From Stachybotrys elegans (lineage: Eukaryota; Ascomycota; Sordariomycetes; Hypocreales; Stachybotryaceae), in contig JAGPNK010000013.1 of assembly GCA_020746835.1 (NCBI GenBank), positions 1,116,001 through 1,180,000 on the forward strand: 64,000 bases of DNA, given 5' to 3'. The notes beneath the pieces are model-generated. The model was not told the DNA's origin, did not search any database, and was given only the letters and a program-made list of their open reading frames with translations. Made by a program: the position numbers and the translations under genes. Positions 45,362 to 60,427 of the stretch are shown here, one piece after another. Each line of letters opens with the position of its first letter. The first letter of the stretch is position 1.

Positions 45362-46141
45362 TGTACAGAGGCTTTGGTGCGCAATACCTCAAGTAGCTAG
45401 AGATTCACTGGCTCATAGTCTTTTCCCCACCCCACTTCATCTTTTTCGGAGCATCGCAGCTCCAATGTGTCATGACGATGTATCATCTGCGAACGATCGA
45501 ACCACACAGCTCGCCACATGCTGAAAGAGTCAAGCCTGGGCTCTGAACCGATCTAGTCGCTATGAGACTGCCCTTTCAGAACCGCGTGGCCGAAATGGAC
45601 TACATCTGGCGCAGCATAGCACCTAGCGCCAACAATTGCTTACCGCTCTCTTCTTCCTCAGCCACAGACATACTAGAGAGCAGAATTGATGCCGTCCGCT
45701 CGCATCTCAAGCGGCAGAAGACTCTACCCGTAAACAAGGCATCGCGGACAGGGCGTCGGCGAATTTGAGGATAGAATTTGCCACATGTACACTGTACTGT
45801 TAGTTCTATGGTTGAAGTCATCTGCCAAGTCAGCAAGGACCCTCGAATGTTCTTAGCCTTGAATAATATGCCCCTTGTCAGCGCACCATTGTCTACCATT
45901 TTCCATTCTAGAATGTCCCAATGCCTTTTTAATACTCCACAAAGGGGTCATCGTTGGACGAACTGGGTAAGCGTCGGCCGATGAACCTCCACAGCATTTG
46001 TCATGTCGTTTCATGAGGCTCTAGTTTGCCGCTGTCTCCCACCTCATATACGCGGTAGGGCTAGCATCGGCCGTCTTCACATGAAGGATGCCGTAGCGTA
46101 AGTTTGATAAGGTTAAATCCAGACACTAATTACTAGCCGGC
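45362..46141. other. Intergenic, no gene recognised
   Basis: 780 bp between two same-strand regulator genes. A 68-codon frame at 45562-45768 has no recognisable features. Confidence 0.4.
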
Positions 46142-47538
46142 ATGTCGGACAACGACGTCAAACGGGCGGGGCGCGTCTGCAATACATGCGCTGCACGCAA
46201 GAAGGCGTGCGACAAGACGCTGCCCTCGTGCGGATTCTGTGTCAGCCGGAACCTGACTTGTCGTTACGATGAACCCGACCCAACGGAGGGGAGAGTTCGG
46301 AGTTATAACCCGGGCCGCTATTTTGTGCCTATCGAGTATCCGGAAGCCGATCCGCCAACCCTGGTTGCTCCAGGGAACTCGATTGGACAACGCGTCTCTC
46401 GTCTATTACAGCGACTAAACACAAGCCCCGAAGAGGTCAAGCGGCGCTATGCCGAAACTGCCCGACAATGGCCGCCGATATTGCATCCAGAGGCCGCTTC
46501 ATCATCGACTATCGATGGTACGAGTGGGTCTGTCTTGATCCTTTCACTGGCGTTGCTCGTCAAGTTCCCAGAGTTACCCTCAAAAGAGCAGGCAATAGCG
46601 GGCGCAGAGACCAAGATATCGTTCTACAACAGCGTCAAGTCAATTTTCGGAGAGGCGCAGGCTATAGATGGCATTTCGGTGCCACTGCTTCAAGCAGGAC
46701 TCCTTGTAGCAACCCATGAATACATCTCGGCGCGCCCGTCCGCTGCTTTTGTTACAATCGGAACATGCAAGGCCATGTTGCATATACTTGACGTACCACG
46801 AACACGGTCTGCCGCCCACGCCAACCACACAGGACAGGGTGATGCGGAATGGCTAAAGTTGAAGTGGACCATGACGATGCTGGAGAGGCGAGTTGTCAAA
46901 GAAAAGGAGCTCAGATGAAGCCAATGCTGAGACCACAGAGCAGGATGATAATATGCGAAATGATGCCATTGTACACTCAGCCATCAACCGAAGATCCCAG
47001 TACGCTCGTCGCTCAAGGCTATAACGGCGGCATCTCTAGCCTTCAAGCCCAGGCTGTCATATTCATGGATCAAGTCCTGCTGGCAGCGCGATGGATTCCC
47101 GTCAATCCAGCCCTAGCACTATCACGACTCGGAGAGTTGGACACGGCGATCCGAGACTTTCTCACACTGGTCGTGGAAGAAGACATAGGGGAATCGAGGA
47201 CTCTCGAGTTACCAGCGCCGATGCCCCTTACCCTTCGAGCGTTGTTTCTCTTGCACGATCTCATCATCAGCCAGATCGCGATTCATCTGCCGCTAGATGA
47301 GCAGACGAGGACTAGGTCCTGGTCGGCCCTGGACATGATTTGTCGAATGGCAATGGATTTGGCGACATATGGAACCAAGGAACACGCGATTCCAGTCTGC
47401 TGCTACTACAATCTCGAGGCAGCAGTCGAGTGGCTCAAGTATCGAACAAGTACCTGTGACGATGGACAATATGGACCGCGGATTCAGACGTTGTCAGACA
47501 TGATAATGTACTATCGCAACAGATGGATGGTGTTGTAA
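46142..47538 (+). CDS. Zn2Cys6 transcription factor with a GC-AG intron
   Basis: Two exons, 46142-46887 and 46941-47538, give 447 aa. The zinc cluster is N-terminal: CNTCAARKKACDKTLPSCGF then CVSRNLTC, spacing 2-6-5-2-6. The middle homology region includes LLVATHEYISARPSAAFVTI and GTCKAMLHILDV. The two parts are in different frames, and no GT donor joins them. A GC-AG intron of 53 nt (GCGAGT...ACAGAG) does so exactly and gives WTMTMLE-SRMIICEMM, which fits the family. The alternative is a frameshift that would break the gene. The C-terminus ends MYYRNRWMVL, a little short of related proteins. The start ATG is the only one before the zinc cluster. Confidence 0.8.
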
Positions 47539-48972
47539 TCAAGGACGCAGCTGCCACTTGCTCCCCTTTGTATAATCAGCCATATTACTCTTCTCTTATT
47601 TCATACACAACCTCAGGAGCGTGGGCAGTAAGAAGTGCTGTCGCAACGTCACGCGCGAAGGGTCATGAGACATAGTGTCGTAGGCTGGGGGCGCTCAAGC
47701 ATACCGTCCTCGGCTGCCATGACAGAATCCGGTGCCCAGAGCAATTGTTCTCACTTGCCATCCCAGAACGGAATCTTCGGTCTGACATGAAACATCTTAG
47801 GCGTAAGCGATGTCAGCCTCTCCCACACCCCGGTGAAGAAGCCCCTGTCTAGTCAACAAGCACAAGCACAACCCCTACACCGCACCTTTGGAACTTTGTT
47901 CATCCCGGCGACAGGGCGAACAAGTGCAAATCGATAGCTTGGTGAAATGACAAGGTAGCCTTGTTGAGCAGAGGGGCCTAACGCAATCACCTGCCACCAA
48001 ATGGACGATCGAATTATGGGGTGCGGCGATGAGCAAGATACATCCACCATTCGAACACTTCATGATATTTGCCTTGAAATAACTTGCGCAAAGTTGCATA
48101 GTCTCCGAAAAGATATAAGTTCGAGGCCAGCCAGCGTGCCTTGCGTGTCGACAGCCGTATTGACCGTCCAACCTACGTGACACCAGTCAATTTGGTCCGA
48201 GGAGAAACGGTTTAAGCATCCTAGTGGAAGTCCGACACCCGAAATAGTATTATTCCAACGCGACAACTGGCCCAAATAAGCCCAGGGAACCGGACCGTCT
48301 TCCCGCCTTCAGCTCGTCCGTCACAGCGGCTACACCTACCGGGTTGTCGTGCTCGCACGCGCCTACCTGGTGTGCAAAATCAGTATCCCAGAGAGCAGCT
48401 CGATCCATTGCTCACAGCCATCATGACCCGGCACACCCGGAGTCGACTTCTTCTTCATGATTGGCCCTTGGATTTACCAGATGACCCCTCGCCCAGGAGC
48501 TATGGACCGAAAATGGAAAAAGAAGCCTTCTTAGCTAGCTCGATCCTTTGACCTGGGGGCTGAATCGCCTCGCTTACAGCTTACGTTTGCAATCGATCTC
48601 ATGCTCAACGGTGACTTGCCACGGAGAACCAAAACATCTTGAAGTGCAACGCGCGGCTTTACGGCCACCGCTACCTCTTTCTCCTTGCAGTCAATACCAT
48701 CTTCATCCTGCAAGGCTCATTATTCAGTTCCTCCGGGACATCGGGTCGTGTTCCAACCCATGTGCTTTGCCTTCCTGGCCAGGATCCCAGCCTTACAATT
48801 GTGTAAGTGACAGTAGTTCCATGATACGGCCGATTTCTGAATACGAAGCCTCACAAGCATGGCTGGGCTGTAAAGTCAGTTATAAAAGGGAGGGTGCGGT
48901 TGCAACTTGGATAATCAGCCCAGACTCATCGCCAGACACAACAGTCTCCGTCTTTCTATTCCTTCCTGCATC
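47539..48972. other. Intergenic, tyrosinase promoter at the 3' end
   Basis: 1.4 kb without a recognised gene. The promoter part near the end holds the TATA box listed separately. Confidence 0.4.
48881..48888 (+). promoter_or_regulatory. TATA box of the tyrosinase gene
   Basis: TATAAAAG, 92 nt upstream of the start codon at 48973, in the expected place for a core promoter. Confidence 0.65.
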
Positions 48973-49989
48973 ATGAAATATCTTTCACTACTTGGATGTG
49001 CTGTTGGCATGCTAAAGGCCACTGATGCACTTCCATCATCTCAGTCTATCAATGGCCGACAAGCAAATTGCACAACACCCCGCCTCAGAAAGTCATGGGA
49101 TGATGCAACACCGAGCGAGAGGGCAGCATACATTGATGCTGCCCTTTGCCTTACCACCAAGCCGTCGCGACTTGGCCACGCGTCAACCACGCTCCATGAT
49201 GATTTTGCTTGGGTTCATAACCAGCTAGATCGCGAGATTCATGGTGTTGCAGCCTTCCTGCCGTGGCACCGCCTCTTCGTTCACGTGTACGAAACTGCAC
49301 TGAAGACTGAGTGCGGCTACACGGGTACTGCTATGTACTGGGACTGGGTCAAGGACTCCGGGGCTCCGGCCTCCGCTTCTGTCTGGGACCCGGATACGGG
49401 TTTCGGTGGAGATGGTGTCAGCCCAGACGGAAGCCCGTTCACCTGGTGCGTCCAGGACGGGCCTTTCGCTGGCCTCCAGCTGGCTTATTGGAACGGCGAT
49501 TTCCACCCCCACTGCCTGCAGCGATCATTCCAGCCGGCTCACCCTGAGGCTGGGCTCCAGGAGATGATTGGATACGCTTATGATGAAGAGATCATTGCCG
49601 GCGTATTCACCCACACCGAATATGTGGAATTCCGCCCTCGTTTGGAGGGAACTCCCCACGGCGCCGTGCATGCCGGCATCGCTGGTGGTCTGGGTGATAT
49701 GGGCCCTTTGACCTCGCCCAACGGTACGTTTAAGTTACTCCAAGTCACATCTTTTTGGCTATTTGAGGAAGCTAATTGTGAAATCGCAGACCCTATCTTC
49801 TTCCTCCACCACACCATGGTTGACCAACTCTGGTGGAAGTGGCAGCAGGAGGACCCGTCTCGCGTGTTCGACTACGAGGGCGCTGGAGCTACATTGGACG
49901 ATACCATGCGCCTGCTTGGATTAGGCGAGGATAGAACCGTTCGTGACTTTATGGACGCAGGAAATGATGAGCTCTGCTACACCTACTAA
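48973..49989 (+). CDS. Short secreted tyrosinase/catechol oxidase
   Basis: Two exons, 48973-49723 and 49790-49989, give 338 aa. The 66-nt intron is in frame and free of stops, so reading through it would give 360 aa with a 22-residue insert right before the second copper site. A signal peptide (MKYLSLLGCAVGMLKATDAL) is present. The CuA site is in the ASTTLHDDFAWVHN, HGVAAFLPWHRLFVH block; the CuB site is in GTPHGAVHAGIAGG and DPIFFLHHTMVDQLWWKWQ. It lacks the long C-terminal shielding domain of classical fungal tyrosinases and fits the short secreted type, which oxidises phenols or catechols to quinones. The start at 48973 is chosen because it gives the signal peptide and the correct distance to the TATA box. 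Confidence 0.93.
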   Translation: MKYLSLLGCAVGMLKATDALPSSQSINGRQANCTTPRLRKSWDDATPSERAAYIDAALCLTTKPSRLGHASTTLHDDFAWVHNQLDREIHGVAAFLPWHRLFVHVYETALKTECGYTGTAMYWDWVKDSGAPASASVWDPDTGFGGDGVSPDGSPFTWCVQDGPFAGLQLAYWNGDFHPHCLQRSFQPAHPEAGLQEMIGYAYDEEIIAGVFTHTEYVEFRPRLEGTPHGAVHAGIAGGLGDMGPLTSPNGTFKLLQVTSFWLFEEANCEIADPIFFLHHTMVDQLWWKWQQEDPSRVFDYEGAGATLDDTMRLLGLGEDRTVRDFMDAGNDELCYTY

Positions 49990-50099
49990 GTGGATGCCAT
50001 GAGAGGGAGGGAGGCCGGGACACTTTTACGTTCTTTGTATCATATTCAATCTTACATATCTTACAGCAGAAGCACCCAATTACTTCTGTTGCCTTACAT

Positions 50100-51080
50100 G
50101 GTACCGGCGCCCCCGCAACATATTAGCGATGTCCTACATGAGCACTTGGATATCTTCTGCACAGCCTACCTAGACGACATGCTGATCTACAGCCGTAGCC
50201 GTACTGAGCATGAAGAGCACCTTAGATTGGTACTATATGGCTTGGGGGAGGCGAAGCTATATGCCAAACTGTCGAAATGCGAGTTCTTCATTAAGGAAAC
50301 TAAGTTCCTTGGGCTTATTATTGGCCGCAAGGGAATACAGATGGACCCTGAAAAGGTCAAAACGGTTAAAGATTGGAAGACACATCGCTGCCTGACAGAT
50401 GTGTAGGCCTTCCTGGGGTTCGGTAACTTCTACCGACGATTTGTGAGAGGCTACTCAAAGATCACGGCGCCTCTTACGAAATCAACCCGGAAGGATGCCC
50501 CGTTCCTATGGACCGAAAGTTGCGAAGAAGCCTTCATACGCTTAAAAAGAGGCCTTCACTACTGCCCCTGTATTAGCCCCGTTTGACTGGGATAAGGATG
50601 TGATCCTGGAAACTGATACATCTGACTTTGTATCCGCTGGAGTCATCTCGCAAGTCGATGACGATGGACTCCTGAGACCTGTTGCGTGTTTCTCAAAGAA
50701 ACACAGTGCCGGCGAGTGCAACTACGAGATTTATGACAAAGAGCTGATGGCGATTATCCGTTGCTTTGAAGAATGGAGACCGGAGCGAGAAGGCGCGCCA
50801 TCGCCGATCAAAGTAATCATAGATCATAAGAACCTCGAATATTTCACGACAAGCAAGCTATTGAACCGCCAAGCCCGATGGTCTGAATTCCTGTCCCGGT
50901 TTAACTTCAAGATAACATACTGCCCCGGAAAGCAAGGGGTCAAGCCTGATACCCTGACCAGGAGGTCAGAGGACCTACCTGAAGAGGGGGGTGAGCGTCG
51001 ACGCCACCAGAGCCAGGTGGTACTCAAGAGTGAGAATTGGGGCCCGATGCCCCTAAAAGTCCAGCCTGTCCGATTACGAG
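50100..51080 (+). mobile_element. Degenerate Ty3/gypsy retrotransposon pol fragment
   Basis: It begins 111 bp after the tyrosinase stop. The reverse transcriptase palm motif YLDDMLIYS is at about 50168-50194; then KFLGLIIGRKGIQMDPEKV. The RNase H region follows ([56 protein letters not shown]), ending near [13 protein letters not shown]. The N-terminal part of the RT, gag, protease, integrase and both LTRs are missing. The frame is broken by a TAG at 50404-50406, where a CAG codon is expected, and by a frameshift near 50545. CAG to TAG is a C-to-T change as produced by RIP or deamination. It is inactive. Confidence 0.88.
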
Positions 51081-51465
51081 GCCCCTCAGCCACAGCCCGT
51101 AAACTGCCAGAACCGCCACAGGAACCCCAGATGACGCCTCAGCGAAGAAGCTACACAACCCAACATCAATCTCAGCCAACATCAGGATATGGCCGGTCTA
51201 GAATACCCTCTGCCATGGGGTGCTTTCCCCGCAGAAGCCTATCTCATAGTACGTCTCACGACGACTACACATCCTTTCCGGCCCCATATCATCAGCTGAC
51301 AGGGAAATGGCCTAGTAGAATCACTGGGACATCAATTCTTCGGATGATCCGGAGCATCAGCGCACAAGGCTACTCAAGGAGTTTCTTCGTTTGCGTCTCA
51401 TTCCCGGGCATTGGGAAAAGGCGCAACAAGGCAGCAGCCTTCCTCTGCCATTCGACAACGCCACT
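51081..51465. other. Spacer after retroelement fragment
   Basis: No family recognised; possibly more decayed element sequence. Confidence 0.35.
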
Positions 51466-52227
51466 ATGTCGCAAACGGAGAGAAATTCCATTTTGCTTCC
51501 TTGGCGTACCAATAGTGTCCGCGCACTGGCAGCGCGGATTCTTGGCGACTCTGACTTGAGTCGAGTGCAGCGCTTCTCACAACCAGTATGGTTGCTAACC
51601 ACCTACGGCGGGGACGCCATTAGTCGTTTCCATCAGATGATGGACATTTCTGAGATCAGTGATGCCCATCAGTTTGCGCTTCAGGATCCCGAGCTGCTCC
51701 GATTTCAGGCTGTCTCGCCCCAGGAAGCCTGGGAAAGAGCCTTACTCCTAATTCCGGAGATGGCGAGTCACTCTGATCCAATTCATCACGAGCGGGATAT
51801 CACTGGCATTGCATACGACGAGGGTGATGCCACTGCCCAGTTTGTGTTTGAAGCAAGACAGCAACTGCGGGAACAAATCAGGGGAGCATTGCCAGATGAA
51901 GCAGTGCTGACTAAATCGTACGATGCTATAAGAGCCTTGCAGTCACACGCTTGTGTTCGCGTTGTTGTGGTAGTGGATGATGATGCTCTCCAGAGTGAGA
52001 AGGTATGCATCCTGATGTTAGATGTATACGGCAATGTCATAAGATGGTTTCGGATTCTAGCTGAAGATTATATGGATGTGGCTGCGGGCGACATGCGGGG
52101 AAGTTTATCCGAATCTGAATACTTCGATGAAAGCGAAGAATCGGGGTCAGGGGAGAAATACTGTCTTGATGGGGAAATGGGCCGTATTTTGTACGATGTT
52201 GACGTTGCCGCCCTGACTGGGAGCTGA
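51466..52227 (+). CDS. Hypothetical protein, no family recognised
   Basis: An open frame of 253 aa from the ATG at 51466; the frame stays open to an ATG at 51391 (278 aa). The sequence looks protein-like: alternating hydrophobic strands and helices ([35 protein letters not shown]) and a strongly acidic C-terminal part ([20 protein letters not shown]). No signal peptide, membrane helix or known motif is seen. It lies between the retroelement remnant and a minus-strand regulator-like gene whose 3' end is 68 bp away. It could be a lineage-specific gene. Coding status is likely but not certain. Confidence 0.5.
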   Translation: MSQTERNSILLPWRTNSVRALAARILGDSDLSRVQRFSQPVWLLTTYGGDAISRFHQMMDISEISDAHQFALQDPELLRFQAVSPQEAWERALLLIPEMASHSDPIHHERDITGIAYDEGDATAQFVFEARQQLREQIRGALPDEAVLTKSYDAIRALQSHACVRVVVVVDDDALQSEKVCILMLDVYGNVIRWFRILAEDYMDVAAGDMRGSLSESEYFDESEESGSGEKYCLDGEMGRILYDVDVAALTGS

Positions 52228-52294
52228 AAAACCGTACAGAGACAAAGCATGAGACCAAATTTCCAGGAGTCTCGAATGGGAAACAGGTTCCAAT

Positions 52295-53268
52295 CTACGC
52301 AAGATTCCAGGTCTTACGATCCATGCTGCTAGTCGATGCCAACGCAGACATAGGTATCCCAAATCTTTCCAGGCTTCCTGCTATCTCGTGATTGCCTGTG
52401 GATACCTTGAGTCTTCCAATGATACTCGTCAACGCGGGAGACACTGCGTTATGAGAGACCGGCGCTGATACAAGGTGGTCGGGGATGGCATATCGGGGAG
52501 CAGAATCTCGTAAGGAGGAGTCGAGAACATCGAACCTAGATGTATTAGACGGAATTCATAAGGGAGATGCATGACTGGGTTATTACCAAATAATGATTAA
52601 TGAGATCATATGATCAAGGTTTTCAAGCCCTCCGTGGAGCTTCACAACTCTCTCGAGTCCATCTAAATGAATATTTCGGCTATTCCAATTCCCCAAATGC
52701 GTCTGCGAATAGTCCATGTTAGCATAATCCCTTGGCTGTTAGCGCTCGTTAGCTGAGGTGGCATACATTGTGACATGCAAGGCCGACTATCGTCACCATC
52801 AAAAGTGGACTGACTCGGGCAGTTTCTACCCCCAAACATTTGATAACCTGGCTAAGACATGCGCCGAGGTACTTGTTGGATTCATGACTTTTGTCTTGCT
52901 GAGTGATTTGGCTACTTAGAAACTCTGCATTCGCGAGGTAGAGGTAGAACGCTGTGGAGTCAGTGATGGCCATCGAGTACCATTCATATCGGAATGGTAT
53001 CGACAGGGAATTACTTGCAGCCTGCACTATTACTGGTCAGCCCCATTCTGGCAGACACACATACACACGTACTGAAATGGACTAGTTGGCGAGTCTTGAG
53101 TTCCCTTTGCATTGGGTGAGTGCCTAGGAACGGCAAGGAAGTTGGTATAGCTGATCGAACAGGCTCTAATGGCCATTTCTGACTGGGCTCGAGGACGCTT
53201 GGCGCGATATGAAGTGATACAGTTGGATTCTTATTCAGCTTCGAACGCTGATAGCCGACTGTCCCCAT
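52295..53268 (-). CDS. Fungal transcription-factor-like protein, C-terminally short
   Basis: Four exons on the minus strand, 53268-53073, 53026-52767, 52702-52587 and 52535-52295, join in frame to 270 aa. The introns are 46, 64 and 51 nt, the second with a GCTAAC branch site. No exon is long, so the gene is easy to miss. Diagnostic segments are FRYEWYSMAITDSTAFYLYL, VTIVGLACHN, then THLGNWNSRNIHLDGLERVV and KLHGGLENLDH, which match the common fungal 'transcription-factor-like' family (NxxxWxxHxxGLxxmxxxRGG pattern). No zinc cluster is present. Relatives normally continue further after the WFDVLDSSLRDSAPRYAIP segment, so the end may be truncated near the retroelement. Confidence 0.72.
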
Positions 53269-57816
<4,548 letters not shown>

Positions 57817-58230
57817 ATGAACTAGAGTGGGAAATTGTACACTATCTACCTCCTCCAAAGCTCCCCACCGGAACTCAAAACCTGGAATTTCAGCTGGGGA
57901 ACCCTTGTCGTCTCCCATGGGGAAACATGCCAAGTCCGGTGGGGAGAAGGCAAATCTTTAGAATGAAGCCGCGTACAGGCGAACGAGAGCCTCGACAAAG
58001 TGGATTGGATGCATGTCAAATTCCTGGTATTGCTAGATCCTGGGGTAAATGCAGGGGTACACCTAGAACGTTAATAAGACAATGTGACCGTGCCTTTCCG
58101 ACAGTCCCATCATAATTCCCCTACCCGTGTAGTCACCCCTCACTTGGCTTCGTCTCAGCAATATCCTCATCCACCCGACGTGGGTCAGTCTAGAATAAAT
58201 CCATCGTGGAAATTCTCACGGCTATCTAAC
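57817..58230. other. Intergenic, permease promoter
   Basis: 414 bp; no motif called. Confidence 0.4.
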
Positions 58231-59917
58231 ATGGATCAAAAGCAGAAAGCCTCCTCGCCGGAGGTTACCCACCATGAGGAAAAGCTTGCGCACATTGGGC
58301 CTTCAGAGTCAGCCGTAGACGTCAAGGACATAGCGCTGGCGAAGCAGGCTGCCCAAGATGAACATAACCTCACTTTTATGCAGGCGATCCGCCGCTACCC
58401 AAAGGCAGCAATGTGGTCTGTCCTGGTGTCGGGAGCCATCATCATGGAGGGCTACGATATAGTTCTGATCAGCTCGTTTCTCGCCCAACCCGCCTTTAGA
58501 CGGCACTATGGAGAATACATTCCCAGCACCGACTCTTATCAAATCACGGCATCTTGGCAGAACGGCCTCACTAATGCCGTCAGTGTTGGCACCATCGTAG
58601 GAGCTTTTGCAAACGGCTTCTTCACTCACAAGTATGGATATCGCAAGGTCCTACTTACGTCACTGGCTGCTATATGCGGCTTCATATTCATTTCTTTCTT
58701 CTCTCCCAATCTTCCAGTTCTACTGGTAGGCCAATTTCTCTGTGGAATCCCCTGGGGTGGTAAGAAATTCTGAACATCCTCTCATGCTTCTCCATCGCTG
58801 ATTCCTCCATATAGTTTTCGCTACTATTGCGCCTGCATATGCCTCGGAAGTCTGCCCTCTGGCTCTTCGAGGGTATTTGACTGTCTACGTGAATTTGTGC
58901 TGGGCTCTGGGTCAATTGATCTCGGCGGGAGTTCAAGCAGGGTTCTCCGGTAACGAAACCCGCTGGTCATATCGCATCCCCTTTGCCATACAGTGGGCGT
59001 GGCCACTGCCACTATTCGCCATTCTCTGGCTTGCTCCAGAGTCCCCGTGGTACTTTGTCCGCAACGGCAGGTATGAGGACGCAGAGAGGTCCCTTGTTCG
59101 CCTCGGCTCTGGCATACAAAAGGGACAAGCAAAGCAAACAGTTGCTATGATGATCCACACCAATGAGCTGGAGAAGGATATGGACGAGGGAACGTCTTAT
59201 ATAGACTGTTTCCGCGGAACAGACTTGCGGCGCACGGAGATTGCGTGCATGGCGTTCGCCGCCCAGCCTTTCTGTGGCTCAGCAATGGGAGGCACGCCCA
59301 CGTATTTCTTTGTCCAGGCTGGCCTCCCTGAGTCTATATCCTTTCGCATGTCGGTCGGAGGACTGGGTATAGCCTCGATTGGCACCATACTCTCGTGGTT
59401 CCTGCTGCATGGATACGGTCGCCGAACGCTATATCTCTGGGGGCTCGGCTTACTGGCCATCATTCTCATGCTTGTTGGTTTCGTGAGCGTTGGCGCACCA
59501 AAGTCAGATGCCGGAAACTATGCCCAAGCTGGGTTGATGATTGGTTGGTTGGGCATTTACTACCTGACTGTAGGACCGATTTGCTACGCAATCATCTCCG
59601 AGGTGTCATCGACTCGACTGCGAAATAAGAGCGTTTGCCTCAGTCGCATCGCTTATTATATCGCACAGATCATATGCAACATTGTCAACCCTTACATGCT
59701 TAATCCCACTGCTGGAGACTGGAGGGGCAAGACGGGTTTCTTTTGGGGAGGCTGCTCGGCTGTTTTCTTTGCATGGACATACTTCCGGTTGCCCGAGACC
59801 AAGGGTAAGACGTTTGAAGAGCTCGACATACTGTTCGAACGTGGTGTTAAGGCTTCTCAGTTTGCCTCCTGTACTGTAGACGCATATGCCGAAGGGCCAG
59901 GGACAGTGACACACTGA
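58231..59917 (+). CDS. MFS sugar permease, alpha-glucoside (maltose) type
   Basis: Two exons, 58231-58759 and 58815-59917, give 543 aa; the intron is 55 nt. The N-terminal tail of about 65 aa is followed by SVLVSGAIIMEGYDIVLISS, the TM1 motif of alpha-glucoside transporters. FFTHKYGYRKVLL, PAYASEVCPLALRGYLTVYV and PESPWYFVRNGRYEDAERSL are sugar-porter signatures. The C-terminal PETKGKTFEELDILFERGV is the PETKG box of this subfamily. Twelve helices fit. It would import maltose or other glucosides with protons. The gene follows the regulator and precedes a secreted hydrolase on the same strand. Confidence 0.93.
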
Positions 59918-60427
59918 TACAAGCTGATAGTTTTTAACATGGAGATCTCCAATGTGTCGTCATTACAGACTGACAAAGCAATGTGATGTTTCTTGGCCCT
60001 GCATCCACCATGCTGAAGAAGCCCCGGTCAGGATCAGCCGGCGCCCCATCGCGTGCTCAGCAAACTAGAGTCCATTATGGAGAGGGGTTCGCCCCGGACT
60101 GTTCTGTGGGGGATCAGCAGACCAGCATTGCGGGGTGCATGAGGGTAGACGGCAGAGGAATTGGCTCGGCTGTAGGTAGTTAATTGGAGAAACACGGGTC
60201 TGTCTTGTGGATTTTCCGCCTCGGGAATGTAGAGCAGCAATACCGACAAGTTTACGCTCCGATGGGGTGCATCCGGACTTGGCTGTTGTGAAAAAACGTC
60301 ATGTTGAGAGCCAGAGCGCACGACGCCGATGTATATCAATGGAACGATGCTGCGATTCAAGCTCCCATTTCCGAGGGAGTGTACTCTGAACACACTGTAC
60401 CTTGACACTGGATAACTGCTCGCTATA
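59918..60427. other. Intergenic, no gene recognised
   Basis: 510 bp; upstream of the hydrolase gene, no motif called. Confidence 0.4.

Noticed and set aside
46880..46945. Frameshift that would make the Zn2Cys6 gene at 46142 a pseudogene
   Set aside because: A 53-nt GC-AG intron joins both parts exactly and gives a family-like sequence, so an intact gene is simpler.
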